NCBI GenBank assembly: GCA_009741485.1
Contig: CM019216.1
Span: 43,535,931 to 43,599,930, forward strand
Direction: 5' to 3'
DNA length: 64,000 nucleotides
From: Malurus cyaneus samueli
Taxonomy: Eukaryota; Chordata; Aves; Passeriformes; Maluridae
Position numbers and translations under genes: made by a program. Positions 63,660 to 64,000 of this stretch are shown here, in pieces; position 1 is the stretch's first letter; every line of letters starts with the position of its first letter. The notes under the pieces were generated by a model. The model did not search any database. It was not told the origin of the DNA and saw only the letters and a list, made by a program, of their open reading frames with translations.

Positions 63660-64000
63660 TTATTTCTGTGATGTAATCCGTGTGAGTTATCTTAAATATG
63701 TATCACAGGTTGGGAAAAATTGTACTCAAAATCAGTTTATTTTTCTCAGTTGATAAGCAAGACCACAAAACAATCATTTAACATTAATCCCAGCCACAAA
63801 ATGTCGCTGTAAATAACTTTCTGGAGCTGGGAAATGTAAGTAATGAAGATGAAATTTTCAAAGTCTGAGAAGCAATTTTTTTAACCCTATGTCGTGTCCA
63901 CTCTCTTTGGAAATAAGATTTTTTTGGTTCTTTTGGAAATACCATGACTCAGCAATCCCATTTCTCTCCTTGAGGAGATGTTCTGAAATGAAGAAAGTGT
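63660..64000. other. Non-coding stretch at the window edge
   Basis: AT-rich sequence with no recognised features. The window may cut whatever lies to the right. Confidence 0.5.

Noticed and set aside
1..64000. Bacterial or phage gene systems (operons, CRISPR, toxin-antitoxin)
   Set aside because: CR1 and SINE remnants, AT-rich homopolymers and the absence of any dense coding run show vertebrate non-coding DNA.

Overview
This window reads as non-coding vertebrate DNA from a bird, most likely a songbird (passerine). Two things in the sequence support this. There are five degraded 3' ends of CR1 retroposons, the main LINE family of birds and other sauropsids, several ending in the typical tail built on 'attctatg' / 'gattctgtga'. 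There is also one tRNA-Ile-headed element with a CR1-like tail (36891-37030), which matches what I know of the zebra-finch SINE family TguSINE1, described from songbirds. By eye the DNA is AT-rich, and interspersed repeats are sparse. A few N characters (3793-3809, 20504) are assembly uncertainties. The bird identification is an inference from repeats, because no protein allowed a direct species or locus call.

I recognise no protein-coding gene. The open frames are short, overlap on both strands and match no family I can name. Several of the longer ones start at GTG, which is not a normal vertebrate start. No bacterial genes, CRISPR arrays, rRNA genes or functional tRNA genes are visible. The window is therefore either intergenic or inside a long intron.

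Layout: 1-9 kb holds a minus-strand CR1 remnant (606-770), an N-containing patch and a GC-richer patch near 4.3-4.5 kb open on both strands. From 9 to 15 kb there is a pentamer microsatellite, a spliceable-looking open frame (11445-11641) and two plus-strand CR1 remnants (11790-12142, 14636-14811). From 17.9 to 18.7 kb and 27.3 to 28.4 kb lie non-repetitive, evenly mixed stretches that look like candidate conserved non-coding elements. At 24.8-26.2 kb there is a homopolymer-rich block, a 23-bp tandem duplication, and the strongest GC anomaly (25880-26180) ending in interleaved inverted repeats. A short CR1 end lies at 29.2 kb, an 11-bp perfect hairpin at 31.3 kb, the SINE at 36.9 kb, a long poly-T at 38.6 kb, a three-copy tandem repeat at 42.5 kb and another CR1 end at 43.2 kb. 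The right end has a roughly 110-bp AAAAAG-type satellite (61457-61575) and, at 63.2-63.66 kb, the longest open frame of the window placed directly after a textbook-like splice acceptor.

I found no convincing undescribed system. The items most worth checking are the 63.2 kb splice-acceptor plus open frame, the 25.9-26.2 kb GC island, the 31.3 kb hairpin and the two candidate regulatory stretches. All depend on cross-species alignment or RNA data that cannot be had from the sequence alone.
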